NCBI RefSeq assembly: GCF_001905095.1
Contig: NZ_LWLS01000001.1
Span: 82,268-146,267 of the forward strand
DNA length: 64,000 bases
Source: Micromonospora sp. CB01531
GTDB lineage: Bacteria; Actinomycetota; Actinomycetes; Mycobacteriales; Micromonosporaceae
Reading direction: 5' to 3'
The notes under the pieces were generated by a model. That model searched no databases. It was not told the DNA's origin and saw only the letters and a list, made by a program, of their open reading frames with translations. The translations under genes and the position numbers were made by a program. Positions 25,153 through 34,162 of this stretch are shown here, piece after piece (position 1 is the stretch's first letter; the number at the start of each line of letters is the position of its first letter).

Positions 25153-26736
25153 TCAGCAGACGATCGGCTTCACCCAGGAGCACTCCCTGCCCTCGGGCGC
25201 CCGGGGTGCCTCCGGCGCCGTCGGCACCGTCAGCCGCGCCGTGGTCGTCCCCTCCTCGGTGTACGCGGCCAGCGCGATCGCGATCTGGTCTTCCAGCCCC
25301 TTGACCGACGAGGTCAGGTAGTTGTTCAGCACGATGGAGAAGGCCAGCAGGCGCCCGTCCGCGTCGGTGACGTAGCCGGAGAGGCTGGACGCCCCGGTGA
25401 GGCTGCCGGTCTTGGCGTGCACGTTGTTCGCGGCGGCCGTGCCGCGCATCCGGCTGCGCAGCGTGCCGCCGACGAAGCGGTCGGCGTTGCCGGCCACCGG
25501 CAGGGCCGCGTACCAGGAGTCGAACCAGGGTTCGGTCCGGACCGCGGCGAGTAGCGCCACGAACTGGGACGGCGGGATCATGTTGCGTCGGGAGAGGCCG
25601 GAGCCGTCGCGTTGGCGCAGCGTGCCGGTGTCCACTCCGGAGTTGCCGGCGTACGTCCCGATCGCGGCGAGCCCGGCGGACCAGGTGCCGGAGCCGGACA
25701 GGACCCGGCCCAGCTCCTTGGTGAGCACCTCCGCGTGGCCGTTGTTGGAGAGTTTGAGGAACGGCACCATCAGCTCGGCCAGCGGCATCGAGTCGTGGCG
25801 GGCGATCGTGGTGGCGTCGCGCGGGGTGGCCTCGCCCAGCACCGTCCGGCCGAGGACGCGCACTCCGTGCCGCAGCAGCGCCGACCGGAAGATGTCAGCG
25901 GCGTACCCGGTCGGCTCCCAGACCGTCATCCAGTCGCTCGCCGGGTCCTCGCCGACCGCGATCTGGCCGGTCACCACGATGGTGTTGCCGCCGTGCTCGC
26001 GCTCGAAGGAGATGCTCGTCTCGCCGGTGGCGACCGTCTCGGCCCGGTTGTCGATCCGCAGCCAGCCGTTGGGCGGGGTCATGGTGACCACCGGCGGCGC
26101 GCCCGCCGCGCCGGCCGGGGCGGCGTGCACGATCACGGTACCGGCGTCGTAGTCGGTGTCCGGGGCCACGGTCAGCGCCGAGACCTGCGCCGCGTAGTAG
26201 TAGGACTCGTCGTCCCAGGTCCAGTCCGGGCCCAGCCGGGTGCGGTCGTAGCGGGTGTCGTCGGCAACCAGGGTCCCGGTCACGACCCGTACGCCCGCGG
26301 CGGCGACCCGCGCGGCCAGCTCGTCGTAGTTCTCGGCGAGCATGGTCGGGTCGCCTCCGCCGCGCAGGTACAGGTTGCCGGTGAGCACCCCGGCGCGGCG
26401 TACGCCGTCGTTGGCGACGTCGGTGGTGAAGCGGTGGCCGGGGCCGAGCAGTTTCATCGCCGCGGTCGAGGTGAGCAGCTTGGTGTTCGAGGCGGGGATC
26501 AGCCGGCGGTCACCGTTGCGGTCATAGAGGGTCCGCCCGGTGGCGGTGTCCACCACGACCACGCCCGCCTGCGCCCCGGCCAGCCGGGAGTCGGCGAGGA
26601 CCGCGTCGATGGCCGCGTTGAGCCGGGTCTGCGCGGGGGTGGGCGACTCGGCGGTGGCGGTCGAGGCGCCGGCCGTGGCCGCGGTGGCGACCACTGCCAG
26701 CACGGCGAGCGCCCGCGGAAAGAGACGACGATGCAT
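25153..26736 (-). CDS. dacB: D-alanyl-D-alanine carboxypeptidase/endopeptidase, PBP4-type (S13)
   Basis: The 527-residue protein has a Sec signal peptide (about 1-29) and the three penicillin-binding boxes: SNTK (S83, K86), the SNN box in LKLSNNGHAE, and KTGSLTG near the C-terminus. A large insertion between the first two boxes is typical of the S13 family. It acts outside the membrane on peptidoglycan stem peptides. It ends with a Cys-containing tail (CSWVKPIVC), so the two cysteines could form a disulfide. ATG start at 26736; transcribed alone. Confidence 0.93.
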   Translation of the reverse strand: MHRRLFPRALAVLAVVATAATAGASTATAESPTPAQTRLNAAIDAVLADSRLAGAQAGVVVVDTATGRTLYDRNGDRRLIPASNTKLLTSTAAMKLLGPGHRFTTDVANDGVRRAGVLTGNLYLRGGGDPTMLAENYDELAARVAAAGVRVVTGTLVADDTRYDRTRLGPDWTWDDESYYYAAQVSALTVAPDTDYDAGTVIVHAAPAGAAGAPPVVTMTPPNGWLRIDNRAETVATGETSISFEREHGGNTIVVTGQIAVGEDPASDWMTVWEPTGYAADIFRSALLRHGVRVLGRTVLGEATPRDATTIARHDSMPLAELMVPFLKLSNNGHAEVLTKELGRVLSGSGTWSAGLAAIGTYAGNSGVDTGTLRQRDGSGLSRRNMIPPSQFVALLAAVRTEPWFDSWYAALPVAGNADRFVGGTLRSRMRGTAAANNVHAKTGSLTGASSLSGYVTDADGRLLAFSIVLNNYLTSSVKGLEDQIAIALAAYTEEGTTTARLTVPTAPEAPRAPEGRECSWVKPIVC

Positions 26737-27095
26737 GTACCGATGCTGCCATGGAGTTTTCTTCCGGAAAAGGCTCTGGAGCGAAAGTTATCGCCGTAAT
26801 GGTCGCCGCCAACGGAAGCGCGGTTGAAACTCCGCCGAATACCCACCTCGCGGACCGCAAAACCCCTGGCCAACCCCCTGGTCACCCATTCGGGTGCCCC
26901 ACCCGCAGCCTCGGTGTCCACTGATCTGGCTCTATTTGACGGATGCCCGCGTAGGGGGCACCGTAGGCCATGAGGGCGGTGCGAGCTGCCCAGATTTGCC
27001 CGGCGAAGAGTGATTCGCCGTTCCGGTTCCGGGCCCGGCCGCGTACGGCCGCGTCGACCCGTCCTCGATCCCGAACCTGCCACGAGGAGTCCGCC
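26737..27095. other. Divergent intergenic region
   Basis: The 359 bp upstream of dacB and of the HesB-like gene contain a short AT-richer stretch at about 26758-26830 near dacB (GAGTTTTCTTCCGG, GTTATCGCCGTAATGG), a likely promoter region. ORFs here are short and lack ribosome sites. An in-frame ATG at 26970 would lengthen the HesB-like protein by 42 non-conserved residues. Confidence 0.4.
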
Positions 27096-27377
27096 ATGTT
27101 GACCATGACCGACAACGCCGTCCTGGTGATCCGCGACCTCGCTGAACAGCAGGACGTCGCCGATGGCGGCGGGCTGCGCATCGCCGCCGACACCGACGCC
27201 GGCTCGCTCTCTATCGAGCTGGTGCCGCAGCCGGCGCAGGGCGACCAGGTCGTCGACACCCAGGGTGCCCGGATCTTCCTCGACGCCGACGCCGCCCAGC
27301 TGCTCAACGACACCTCCGTCGACGCGGTCGTCGACGAGGAGGGGATCGTCCAGTTCGGCTTCACCACAAAGGAGTGA
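27096..27377 (+). CDS. HesB/IscA-like protein without cysteines
   Basis: The 93-residue protein has the length and strand pattern of A-type Fe-S carriers: TMTDNAVLVIRDL, GGLRIAADTDAGSLSIELVPQPAQGDQVV, then GARIFLDADAAQLLNDTSVDAV and a terminal GIVQFGFTT. The three cysteines that bind the cluster in IscA are absent, and the protein has no cysteine at all. It is therefore probably not a cluster carrier; similar HesB-like proteins of unknown role are common in actinobacteria. CACGAGGAG precedes the ATG. Confidence 0.75.
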   Translation: MLTMTDNAVLVIRDLAEQQDVADGGGLRIAADTDAGSLSIELVPQPAQGDQVVDTQGARIFLDADAAQLLNDTSVDAVVDEEGIVQFGFTTKE

Positions 27378-27387
27378 CGGCCGCCGG

Positions 27388-28488
27388 TCACCCGGCCCGG
27401 CGGTGAGTCTCACCGCCGCGGTGCGGCCGGCCGGAGCGGCCCCGCTCAGGCCCGTCCGCGTGCCACGGCTCGTCGTGCTGCTCGCGCCCGGCGGGGAGCA
27501 GCGCCGCCAGCACGTGGGCCAGGTGGTGCGAGGTGCTCCAGGCGATCCAGTTCGCCGTCGAGCCGGCCCCCGCACCCCGCCGGGCCCGGCGCAGGATCTC
27601 GTGATCGCCCCAGGAGAAGCCGGCCCCGGCAACCGGCCAGTGCGGCGCCGCCACGAGCGTGCGGCACAGGTCGGCGAAGCGCTCGTCACCCCGGCCGCCC
27701 CGCCGCGACCACCGATAGAGCCACCACGCCTCGTCCGTGGTGTAGCGCAGCGTCGGCAGCCGGTCGCCCGGCCCCTCCGCGTCTGGCACCGCGCAGCAGA
27801 CTCCGTAGTCGCCGTAGCCGACGCCGAGGTCGGCCAGCCGCTGCCAGAGCAGCCAGTCGAAGCGGTCCAGGCGGACCGGTTCGTCGGTGGGCAGCCGGGC
27901 CAGCGTCGGCGGCATCGCGCCGGCCACCAGGGTCACCGAGCGCCACGCGTGCCGCCGGGCCCACTCCGCCAGCCGCCGGATCCGGGGCTCGGCCAGCCGG
28001 ACGTCCGCCGGGCAGCAGACGTCCCCGGCGTCGATCAGCAGGTCGCACTGCTCCGGCACCAGCCGGGCCAGCCGCCACACCCGCTCCACCGCGCCGGTCG
28101 TCGCGTCCGGGCCCGCCCGGTCCTGCCCGGTCCGCAGCCGCAGCACCGCCCGCTGGACGTGCGCCCGTGCGGCGGCGCCGTGCGCCACCAGCCGCCGGTG
28201 GCTCTCCGCGAGCCCGATCACCGGCACCAGCGGTACGCCCCAGCGGACCAGCTCGCTGCGCGGCCCGTCCGGCAGCGCCGAGACATCGACCGAGGGAAGC
28301 AGCCCGGCCGGAAGTCGGCCGACAAGGTCCACGGTGTACGGCTCCACCGCGTGGATGTCGATGACCGGAGCGAGCAGCGGAGCGGTGACCTCGTCGAGAT
28401 GGGCCAGCGCCTCCAGCTCACCCCGGCGGCCATTGAGTACAGGACGGTAGACCGCAGCGGCCGCCCGACCCCCGTGGGCGGGCACCAT
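27388..28488 (-). CDS. Beta family protein (phage T4 beta-protein-like)
   Basis: The 366-residue protein fits the Beta_protein pattern: an opening YRPVLNGRRGELEAL, the middle LLIDAGDV, and a characteristic C-terminal half with GYGDYGVCC, LRYTTDEAWWLYRW, FSWGDHEI and WIAWSTSHHLAHVL. Family members occur in phages, in mobile islands and beside sce7726-type proteins; their biochemical role is unknown and an anti-phage or superinfection role is speculative. Here no such partner is present. The final 30 residues are Arg/Gly/His-rich and probably disordered. It ends 10 bp from the convergent HesB-like gene. Confidence 0.72.
   Translation of the reverse strand: MVPAHGGRAAAAVYRPVLNGRRGELEALAHLDEVTAPLLAPVIDIHAVEPYTVDLVGRLPAGLLPSVDVSALPDGPRSELVRWGVPLVPVIGLAESHRRLVAHGAAARAHVQRAVLRLRTGQDRAGPDATTGAVERVWRLARLVPEQCDLLIDAGDVCCPADVRLAEPRIRRLAEWARRHAWRSVTLVAGAMPPTLARLPTDEPVRLDRFDWLLWQRLADLGVGYGDYGVCCAVPDAEGPGDRLPTLRYTTDEAWWLYRWSRRGGRGDERFADLCRTLVAAPHWPVAGAGFSWGDHEILRRARRGAGAGSTANWIAWSTSHHLAHVLAALLPAGREQHDEPWHADGPERGRSGRPHRGGETHRRAG
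27398..27418. terminator. Perfect compact palindrome at the convergent gene ends
   Basis: CGGCGGTGAG-T-CTCACCGCCG is a 10-bp perfect inverted repeat with a single central base, located in the last codons of the beta-family gene and 20 bp after the HesB-like stop codon. It probably helps to end transcription of the HesB-like gene. Confidence 0.45.
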
Positions 28489-28712
28489 ACTTCAATGTAT
28501 CGGGCGATTCGCGTTCGCCCACACTTTCGGTGGAATCGGGACGTCGTTGACGGCCGCTGACCAGCGGTGCTGGCACGGGCGGGCGGGCGTCGCCCGGGCA
28601 GGACACCAACAGCCCTGACCGTCTCCTGAGCCGACTGTGTGCTCGCGCGCCGGCACTTCGGGGCCGGGCAGACGATGTCCGCCCGGGGCCCCGGAGCTGT
28701 GCGGAGGGCTGC

Positions 28713-29321
28713 TCAGTCGTCGTCGCGGTTTCGGGGCCGGTCCCCGCCGTGGTCGTCGCCGACGTCGTGGTTCCGGTCGTCGCTGCCGGTACGGGTGCCG
28801 CCGTGGTCGTCACCGCGGTTGTCCGTGCCGGTGCGGGACCGGTCTCCGCCGTGGTCGTCGCCGACGTCGTGGTTGCGGTCGTCGCTGCCGCTGCGGGCGG
28901 CGGTGCGGTCGTCGCCGCGGCGACCGTCGTCGGCCCGCCGCTGCTCGATCTCGACCACGGTGCCGTCACCCCGGTCGACCTTCACCTCGTACGTGGTGCC
29001 GCCCCTGGCCACCTTGACGCTCCACACCCGACGGCCGTGCTCCAGCTCGGCCTCGATCTCCACGATCCGGCCGCCGCCGAGCCGGGCGAGCGCGATCTCC
29101 CCCGCCCGCTTGCCGCTCACCGCACCGTCGGCGGTGCCGCTCGGCGTCGCCCCGCTGGACGTCGCCTCGTCGTCCGGCTTGGGGTTGTCGTCGACGGTCG
29201 CTGCGGCGAGCGCGGGGCCGGGAGCCGGCCGGTCGGCCGCGGTCACGCCCAGCGCCACACCGGTCACCGCCAGCACCGCGGCCCCGCCGGCCGCCGCCAG
29301 GACCAAAGAAGTTCGTCGCAT
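28713..29321 (-). CDS. PepSY-domain protein with His/Asp-rich repeats, linked to a two-component system
   Basis: The 202-residue protein begins with a signal or anchor helix (RRTSLVLAAAGGAAVLAVTGVALGV). A PepSY domain follows (about 70-125: KRAGEIALARLGGGRIVEIEAELEHGRRVWSVKV, TYEVKVDRGDGTVVE). The C-terminus is a hydrophilic Asp/His/Arg-rich tail made of 34-residue repeats (SDDRNHDVGDDHGGDR). Such a tail could bind divalent metals outside the cell. It lies 81 bp downstream of a sensor kinase gene on the same strand and may modulate it. ATG at 29321 chosen; a GTG at 29330 adds 3 residues. Confidence 0.8.
   Translation of the reverse strand: MRRTSLVLAAAGGAAVLAVTGVALGVTAADRPAPGPALAAATVDDNPKPDDEATSSGATPSGTADGAVSGKRAGEIALARLGGGRIVEIEAELEHGRRVWSVKVARGGTTYEVKVDRGDGTVVEIEQRRADDGRRGDDRTAARSGSDDRNHDVGDDHGGDRSRTGTDNRGDDHGGTRTGSDDRNHDVGDDHGGDRPRNRDDD
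28737..28940. repeat. In-frame tandem repeat of 102 bp in the PepSY gene
   Basis: Two nearly identical 102-bp units start at about 28737 and 28839 (the words CCGGTC/TCCCCGCCGTGG, GTCGCCGACGTCGTGG recur in register). The period is exactly 34 codons, so expansion keeps the reading frame. A partial degenerate copy lies within each unit. Confidence 0.75.
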
Positions 29322-29402
29322 CGTCTCCACCTTTCCTCGGTTGTGCCGTCGAGGATCGGTCCGGAGTGGATAGCGGCGCGCTACCCGGGAGATAAGCCCG
29401 GG

Positions 29403-30680
29403 TTAAGGCCGGGGCGGCCCGAGCCGCAGCAGCACGAGCGCTCCACCGCCGGGGGCGGTCTGCAGCTCCAGCCGGCCACCGCTGGCCCGGGCGGCCCGGT
29501 CGGCGATGTCCAGTCCCAGCCCGGTCGAACCCGCGTGGCTGGTGCCCCGGCGGACCGTTCTGGACGGCAGTCCCGGGCCGGAGTCGGCGACGGTCAGCGC
29601 GACCTGCCCGGCGTCCGAGACGAGCCGCACCGCGAATGGTGTTCCGTCCGGCGTGTGGGCGAAGACGTTGCCCAGCAGGGCGTCCACCGCCGCGGCCAGT
29701 TCGTCCTCGGGCACCCCGACTGGCAACGGGCCGGGCGCCAGCTCGACGGTGACGGTGCGGCCGGTGTCCTCGGCGAGCACCGACCAGAACGCCACCCGCT
29801 CGCCGACGACCGCCGCCGCGTCACAGCCGGCCCGGCCGTCCGCCGCCGAGCTGCGCCAGCGGGCCTGCCGGATCAGCCCGCTGACCGCGCGTTCCAGGCC
29901 GTCCACCGCGGTGGTCAGCCGGGTCGCGTCGGCCGGGTCGCGCAGCGACTCGGCCTCCAACCGCAGCGCGGTCAGCGGGGTACGCAGCCGGTGCGAAAGG
30001 TCCGCCACCTGCTCGCGTTCCTCGCGCAGCAGCACCTGGATCCGCCCGGCCAGGTGGTTCAACGCGCCGGCGACCTCCCGTAGCTCGGCCGGCCCGGCCG
30101 GGGTGACCCGGGCGTCGAGCTCGGCGTTGGCCAGCCGGTGGGAGACCGCGGACAGTTCACTGATCGGTCGGACGAGGGTACGGGCCAGCCGGTCGGCGAC
30201 GACCAGCCCGACCAGCACCAGCAGCACGCCGAGCAGCGCCAGCACCAGCCAGGCCCGGTTCACCCCGGCGGTGAGCTCCGACCGGGGCACCACCGTTTTG
30301 ATCACCCCGGTCCCGTCGTCGAGGCCCTGGACCGCGATGACCACCTCCCGACCGCCGGCCGACTCGGCGGTCAGGCTCTCCCCCCGCGCGGCGAGCGCCA
30401 CCGCGGGGGTACGCGCCACCGGCGCGCCGAGCACCGTGCCGTCGGGCAGGAACACGCTCACCGAACGACCGGTGTCGGCGGCGAACTGCCCCACGGACAG
30501 CCGGATCGTGTCCGGGTCGGCCGTGCCGACCACCGGCACCAGGCGCTGCACGTCGGCGGTGGCCCGCACGGTCGCCCGGTCCGCGGCGACAGTGCGCAGC
30601 AGCAGCGCCAGCGGCACCAGGAAGGCGGTCAGGACGAGCACGCTGACGGCGGCGACGAGCAGCGCCAGCCGGCCCCTCAC
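29403..30680 (-). CDS. HAMP sensor histidine kinase
   Basis: The 425-residue protein has two membrane helices (about 7-27 and 143-163) flanking an extracytoplasmic sensor of about 115 residues, a HAMP linker (ARTLVRPISELSAVSHRLANAE), the H-box ADLSHRLRTPLTALRL, the N-box LLGNVFAHTPDGTPF, and G-boxes DSGPGL and GSTGLGLDIA. It is an OmpR-type partner kinase. Its GTG overlaps the stop codon of the response regulator by 4 bp. The PepSY protein encoded downstream may be its accessory or its target. Confidence 0.93.
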   Translation of the reverse strand: MRGRLALLVAAVSVLVLTAFLVPLALLLRTVAADRATVRATADVQRLVPVVGTADPDTIRLSVGQFAADTGRSVSVFLPDGTVLGAPVARTPAVALAARGESLTAESAGGREVVIAVQGLDDGTGVIKTVVPRSELTAGVNRAWLVLALLGVLLVLVGLVVADRLARTLVRPISELSAVSHRLANAELDARVTPAGPAELREVAGALNHLAGRIQVLLREEREQVADLSHRLRTPLTALRLEAESLRDPADATRLTTAVDGLERAVSGLIRQARWRSSAADGRAGCDAAAVVGERVAFWSVLAEDTGRTVTVELAPGPLPVGVPEDELAAAVDALLGNVFAHTPDGTPFAVRLVSDAGQVALTVADSGPGLPSRTVRRGTSHAGSTGLGLDIADRAARASGGRLELQTAPGGGALVLLRLGPPRP

Positions 30681-31381
30681 CGGCTGGCCCCGGGAGCCTC
30701 CAGCCGCACTCCGACTCCCCGGATCGTGTGCAGGTAGCGCGGTTCCTGAGCGGTCTCGCCCAGCTTGCGGCGGAGCCAGGACAGGTGTACGTCGACGGTC
30801 TTGTCGGCGCCGCCGTACGGGATCTGCCAGACCTCGGTGAGCAGCTCCCGCTTGCTGACCACCTGCCCGGGGCGGCCGGCGAGGTGGTGCAGCAGGTCGA
30901 ACTCGCGCGGGGTCAGCTCGACCGGGACGCCGTCCAGGCTCACCTGCCGGGCGCGCGGGTCGATCCGCAGCCCGCCGACCACCAGCGTCGGATCCGCCGC
31001 CCCGGGGTCGCCGGCCGAACGGCGCAGCACGGCCCGGACTCGGGCGTCCAGCTGCGCCGCGGTGAACGGTTTCACCAGGTAGTCGTCGGCCCCGGTGTCG
31101 AGCAGCCGGACGATCTCGCTCTCGTCGTCCCGCGCGGTGGCCACGATCACCGGCACCGAGCTGACCGCGCGCAGCATCCGCAGCAGCTCACGACCGTCCA
31201 GGTCGGGCAGTCCCAGGTCGAGCACGACCAGGTCGGGCCGGTCGTCGAGCGCGTCGCGCAGCCCGGTCATCGCGGTCGAGGCGGCGGCCACCGCGTGGCC
31301 GCGCTCCCGCAGGGCCCGGATCAACGGGGTACGGATGGTCAGGTCGTCCTCGATGAGCAGCAGCCGGGGCACAGGGTGCAC
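30677..31381 (-). CDS. OmpR-family response regulator
   Basis: The 234-residue protein has a receiver domain (LLLIEDDLTIRTPL; Asp in LVVLDLGLPDLDG; Lys in DYLVKPF) and a C-terminal winged helix (LTPREFDLLHHLAGRPGQVVSKRELLTEVW ... TVDVHLSWLRRKLG). It heads an operon: regulator, kinase, PepSY protein. Start GTG at 31381; a second GTG three codons later is possible. Confidence 0.94.
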   Translation of the reverse strand: MHPVPRLLLIEDDLTIRTPLIRALRERGHAVAAASTAMTGLRDALDDRPDLVVLDLGLPDLDGRELLRMLRAVSSVPVIVATARDDESEIVRLLDTGADDYLVKPFTAAQLDARVRAVLRRSAGDPGAADPTLVVGGLRIDPRARQVSLDGVPVELTPREFDLLHHLAGRPGQVVSKRELLTEVWQIPYGGADKTVDVHLSWLRRKLGETAQEPRYLHTIRGVGVRLEAPGASR

Positions 31382-31704
31382 GGTAGCCCGCTGGAGCCGT
31401 CCAGGTCAGTCCTCGTCCGGGTTGCCGAGGCGGTCCGGTCTTCGACCGAAGGCCCGATTGAGTCCGCAGAAATGTTAGCTGGGCTAATGATGCGGTTCGA
31501 GCTGGTCGGATTGCGGGTTTGGCGGTGCGGGCAGGTGGGCCCGGATGATCGTTCCGATCGGTCGGGACCAACGTCCGCCCTGACGGCATCGATCTTGACT
31601 AGCACTGAGAGGCGGATCACACTTCCGGGCAGCTTTGGCTGCCGAAGGCCGTGCTGAAACCCGAACTGAGCGGCCCTCGGACCCCCCTGCCTGGAAGGAC
31701 TCTC
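31382..31704. other. Divergent intergenic region with candidate promoter
   Basis: The 323 bp between the response regulator and the M14 carboxypeptidase hold no supported gene. TTGACT at 31595-31600 and CACACT at 31618-31623 (17-bp spacer) could be a sigma-70-type promoter for the carboxypeptidase, about 80 bp before its ATG; the -10 match is weak. A short G/C hairpin around GCAGCTTTGGCTGC (31628-31641) follows. Confidence 0.35.
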
Positions 31705-34146
31705 ATGAGGAGTACGAGAAAGTCGATCAGAGCGGGCCGCCTGCTGGCCCTGCTGGCGTTACCGCTGGCGCTCGCCGTCAGTACCCCCGGCCATGCGAAT
31801 CCGACGTCCGACAGCGGGGTGGCCCCCGACAGGTCGTCGAGCGGTGAGCAGAACGGCGTCGGGCTGATGCGCATCGTAGTCGCCGACAAGTCGGGCATCG
31901 ACCGGCTCAACGAGCTGGGTGTCGACCTCGCCGAGTACGTCAAGCCGGTCGACAACGGCATCGAGGTGCACGCGATCCTCAGCCCGGAAGAGAGCCAGGC
32001 GCTGCGGGACAAGGGCTTCGACGTCCAGGACGCCATCTCCGACCAGAGCGACTACGCGGCGAACGTGGCCGAGCGGGCTGCCGCGGTCCGGGCCGTGCAG
32101 TCCCTGGCCGCCAGCACCGACACCTTGACCGTGCTGCGCTCCGAGTGGTTCTCCAGCCTCGACAACCAGCTCTTCCTCAACCTCGAGCTGAAGTCGAGCG
32201 CCGGCAGCGACTCGACGACGGTGCTGACGGCGAGCTGGGACAGCGGCCCGGGCACCGAGATCGGCTCCGGCGGCACCGCCACCATGTCCCGGTTCACCGA
32301 CGCCGGCCAGTACATGTACCACCGCTTCAGCAACCCGGTCGCGATCAACGCGGCACCGAGCAAGGCCACCATCACCAGCAGCAAGGGCGGCTCGGTCACG
32401 GTCGACGTGGCCAAGTGGCTGGGCAGCCCGCGCAAGGTCACCGGTGACCACCCGTACGTGTCGGACTTCGTCGACCACTACATGGACCCGACCGAGGTCA
32501 CCGCGCGGTTTACCGCGCTGGCCGCGGAGTTCCCGAAGCTGACCCAGCTGATCGACCTGCCGTACAAGACGAACGGCTACCGGCGCCAGGCGCAGGCGCA
32601 GTTCGGCACCGCCTCGGCGAGCATCGTCTACGTCACCTCCAAGGCGTACGGCTCGGAGGGCGGCAACGACCTCGGCATGTCGTTGGTCAACCCGGGCGCG
32701 GCGAACGCCCCGCTGACGGTCGGCGTGTCCGGCAACGCGGTCACGGTGAACCTGGCCACCAACGGATCCGGCGCGATCACCAGCACTGCGGCGCAGGTAG
32801 TTGCCGCGGTCAACGGCAACGCCGACGCCGCCAAGCTGCTCACGGCCAGCACCTACCGGGGCAACGCCGGTACCGGTGTGGTGGCCGCGGCCGCGGCCAC
32901 CAAGCTGACCGACAACCTGAAGGCGCCGGCGAGCGTGTCCCGCGACCCGTTCCAGATGAAGGTGCTGCGGATCGGCAAGCACCGCGACGGCTCGAAGGTC
33001 GGCGTCTTCCTCTACTGCCAGGAGCACGCCCGGGAGTGGGTGACCCCGCTGGTCTGCGTCGAGTCGGCCGAGCGGCTGCTGCGCAACTACGCGCAGGACC
33101 CGAACACCCGCAAGATCGTCGATGACCTGGACATCTTCATCCTGCCGGTGGTCAACCCGGACGGCGCGCACTACAGCATGTACGACTACAACATGCAGCG
33201 CCGGAACATGACCAACTACTGCCCGGCGGCGTCGGCGGACCCGGCCAACCGCAACAGCTGGGGCGTGGACATCAACCGCAACTTCTCGGTCGGTTCCGTC
33301 TTCGACGGCTACACCGGCGCGTCGGCGACGAGCTGCACCAGCGACACCTTCGCCGGCCCGGCCGAGCTGTCCGAGCCGGAGGCGCGCAACGAGGTCTGGC
33401 TGGTCGACAACTTCCCGAACATCAAGCTGTCGATGAACACCCACTCCTACGGTGGCTACTTCATGTGGCCGCCGGGGGCGTACAAGACCGCCGGGCGGGA
33501 GGTGCTGCCGCGGGTGGACCAGGGCACCGAGGCCTACTTCTGGGCCGCCTCGGACTACATCCTCTCCCGCGTGCAGGAGCACCGGGGAACCGCGATCTGG
33601 CCGGGCCGCACCGGGCCGGTGACCGACGTGCTCTACTCGGCGGCCGGCAACAGCGCCGACGAGCACTGGTACAACCGGGGCATCATCGGCTGGGACTTCG
33701 AGGTCGGCGCCGACGTCTACAACCCGACGACCAAGCGGTTCACCGCGGTCGGCTTCCAGCCGTCCTTCGCCGAGGGCCACGAGGAGGCGATGGAATTCGC
33801 CAACGGCAACATCGGCATCCTCGAGGTCGCCCGGGCGTTCGCGACCGACAAGATCCAGCCGAAGAGCACGGTGAAGATCGTCAAGCAGGAGGCGGGCGCC
33901 ACGAGCTTCACCTTCAACACCAGCGAGCCGGCGAACGTCTACTACACGCTCGACGGCAGCCGGCCGACCTACAACTCCCCGAAGCTGGCCCTGGCCGGCA
34001 TGCGGGAGGGCAACCAGACCATCACGGTGAACGGCAACACCACCGTCAACTGGTTCTCGGTCGACATCGCCGGCAACGTGGAGAGCAACTACAAGCCGGA
34101 CGGCGAAGGCAAGAACTACAACAAGCAGACGGTGTCCGTCCAGTAA
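31705..34146 (+). CDS. Secreted M14 zinc carboxypeptidase with insertion and C-terminal beta domain
   Basis: The 813-residue product has a Sec signal peptide ending near GHA-NP (about 32). The M14 catalytic domain shows the HxxE zinc motif in CQEHAREWVTPL (about 440), the third ligand in NTHSYGGYF and the catalytic Glu in GWDFEVGAD. Between the first strands and the zinc motif lies an insertion of roughly 100 residues (about 305-420) with VTVNLATNGSGAITSTAAQVV, unlike classical carboxypeptidase T. The C-terminus (YYTLDGSRPTYNSP) is a chitobiase/FN3-like beta module. GGAAGGA precedes the ATG. It should cleave C-terminal residues from extracellular peptides. Confidence 0.9.
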   Translation: MRSTRKSIRAGRLLALLALPLALAVSTPGHANPTSDSGVAPDRSSSGEQNGVGLMRIVVADKSGIDRLNELGVDLAEYVKPVDNGIEVHAILSPEESQALRDKGFDVQDAISDQSDYAANVAERAAAVRAVQSLAASTDTLTVLRSEWFSSLDNQLFLNLELKSSAGSDSTTVLTASWDSGPGTEIGSGGTATMSRFTDAGQYMYHRFSNPVAINAAPSKATITSSKGGSVTVDVAKWLGSPRKVTGDHPYVSDFVDHYMDPTEVTARFTALAAEFPKLTQLIDLPYKTNGYRRQAQAQFGTASASIVYVTSKAYGSEGGNDLGMSLVNPGAANAPLTVGVSGNAVTVNLATNGSGAITSTAAQVVAAVNGNADAAKLLTASTYRGNAGTGVVAAAAATKLTDNLKAPASVSRDPFQMKVLRIGKHRDGSKVGVFLYCQEHAREWVTPLVCVESAERLLRNYAQDPNTRKIVDDLDIFILPVVNPDGAHYSMYDYNMQRRNMTNYCPAASADPANRNSWGVDINRNFSVGSVFDGYTGASATSCTSDTFAGPAELSEPEARNEVWLVDNFPNIKLSMNTHSYGGYFMWPPGAYKTAGREVLPRVDQGTEAYFWAASDYILSRVQEHRGTAIWPGRTGPVTDVLYSAAGNSADEHWYNRGIIGWDFEVGADVYNPTTKRFTAVGFQPSFAEGHEEAMEFANGNIGILEVARAFATDKIQPKSTVKIVKQEAGATSFTFNTSEPANVYYTLDGSRPTYNSPKLALAGMREGNQTITVNGNTTVNWFSVDIAGNVESNYKPDGEGKNYNKQTVSVQ

Positions 34147-34162
34147 CCAACGCCGATGGGAA

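Noticed and set aside
31759..33780. 673-codon open frame on the minus strand
   Set aside because: Opposite the M14 carboxypeptidase with conserved catalytic residues; no ribosome site and biased composition.
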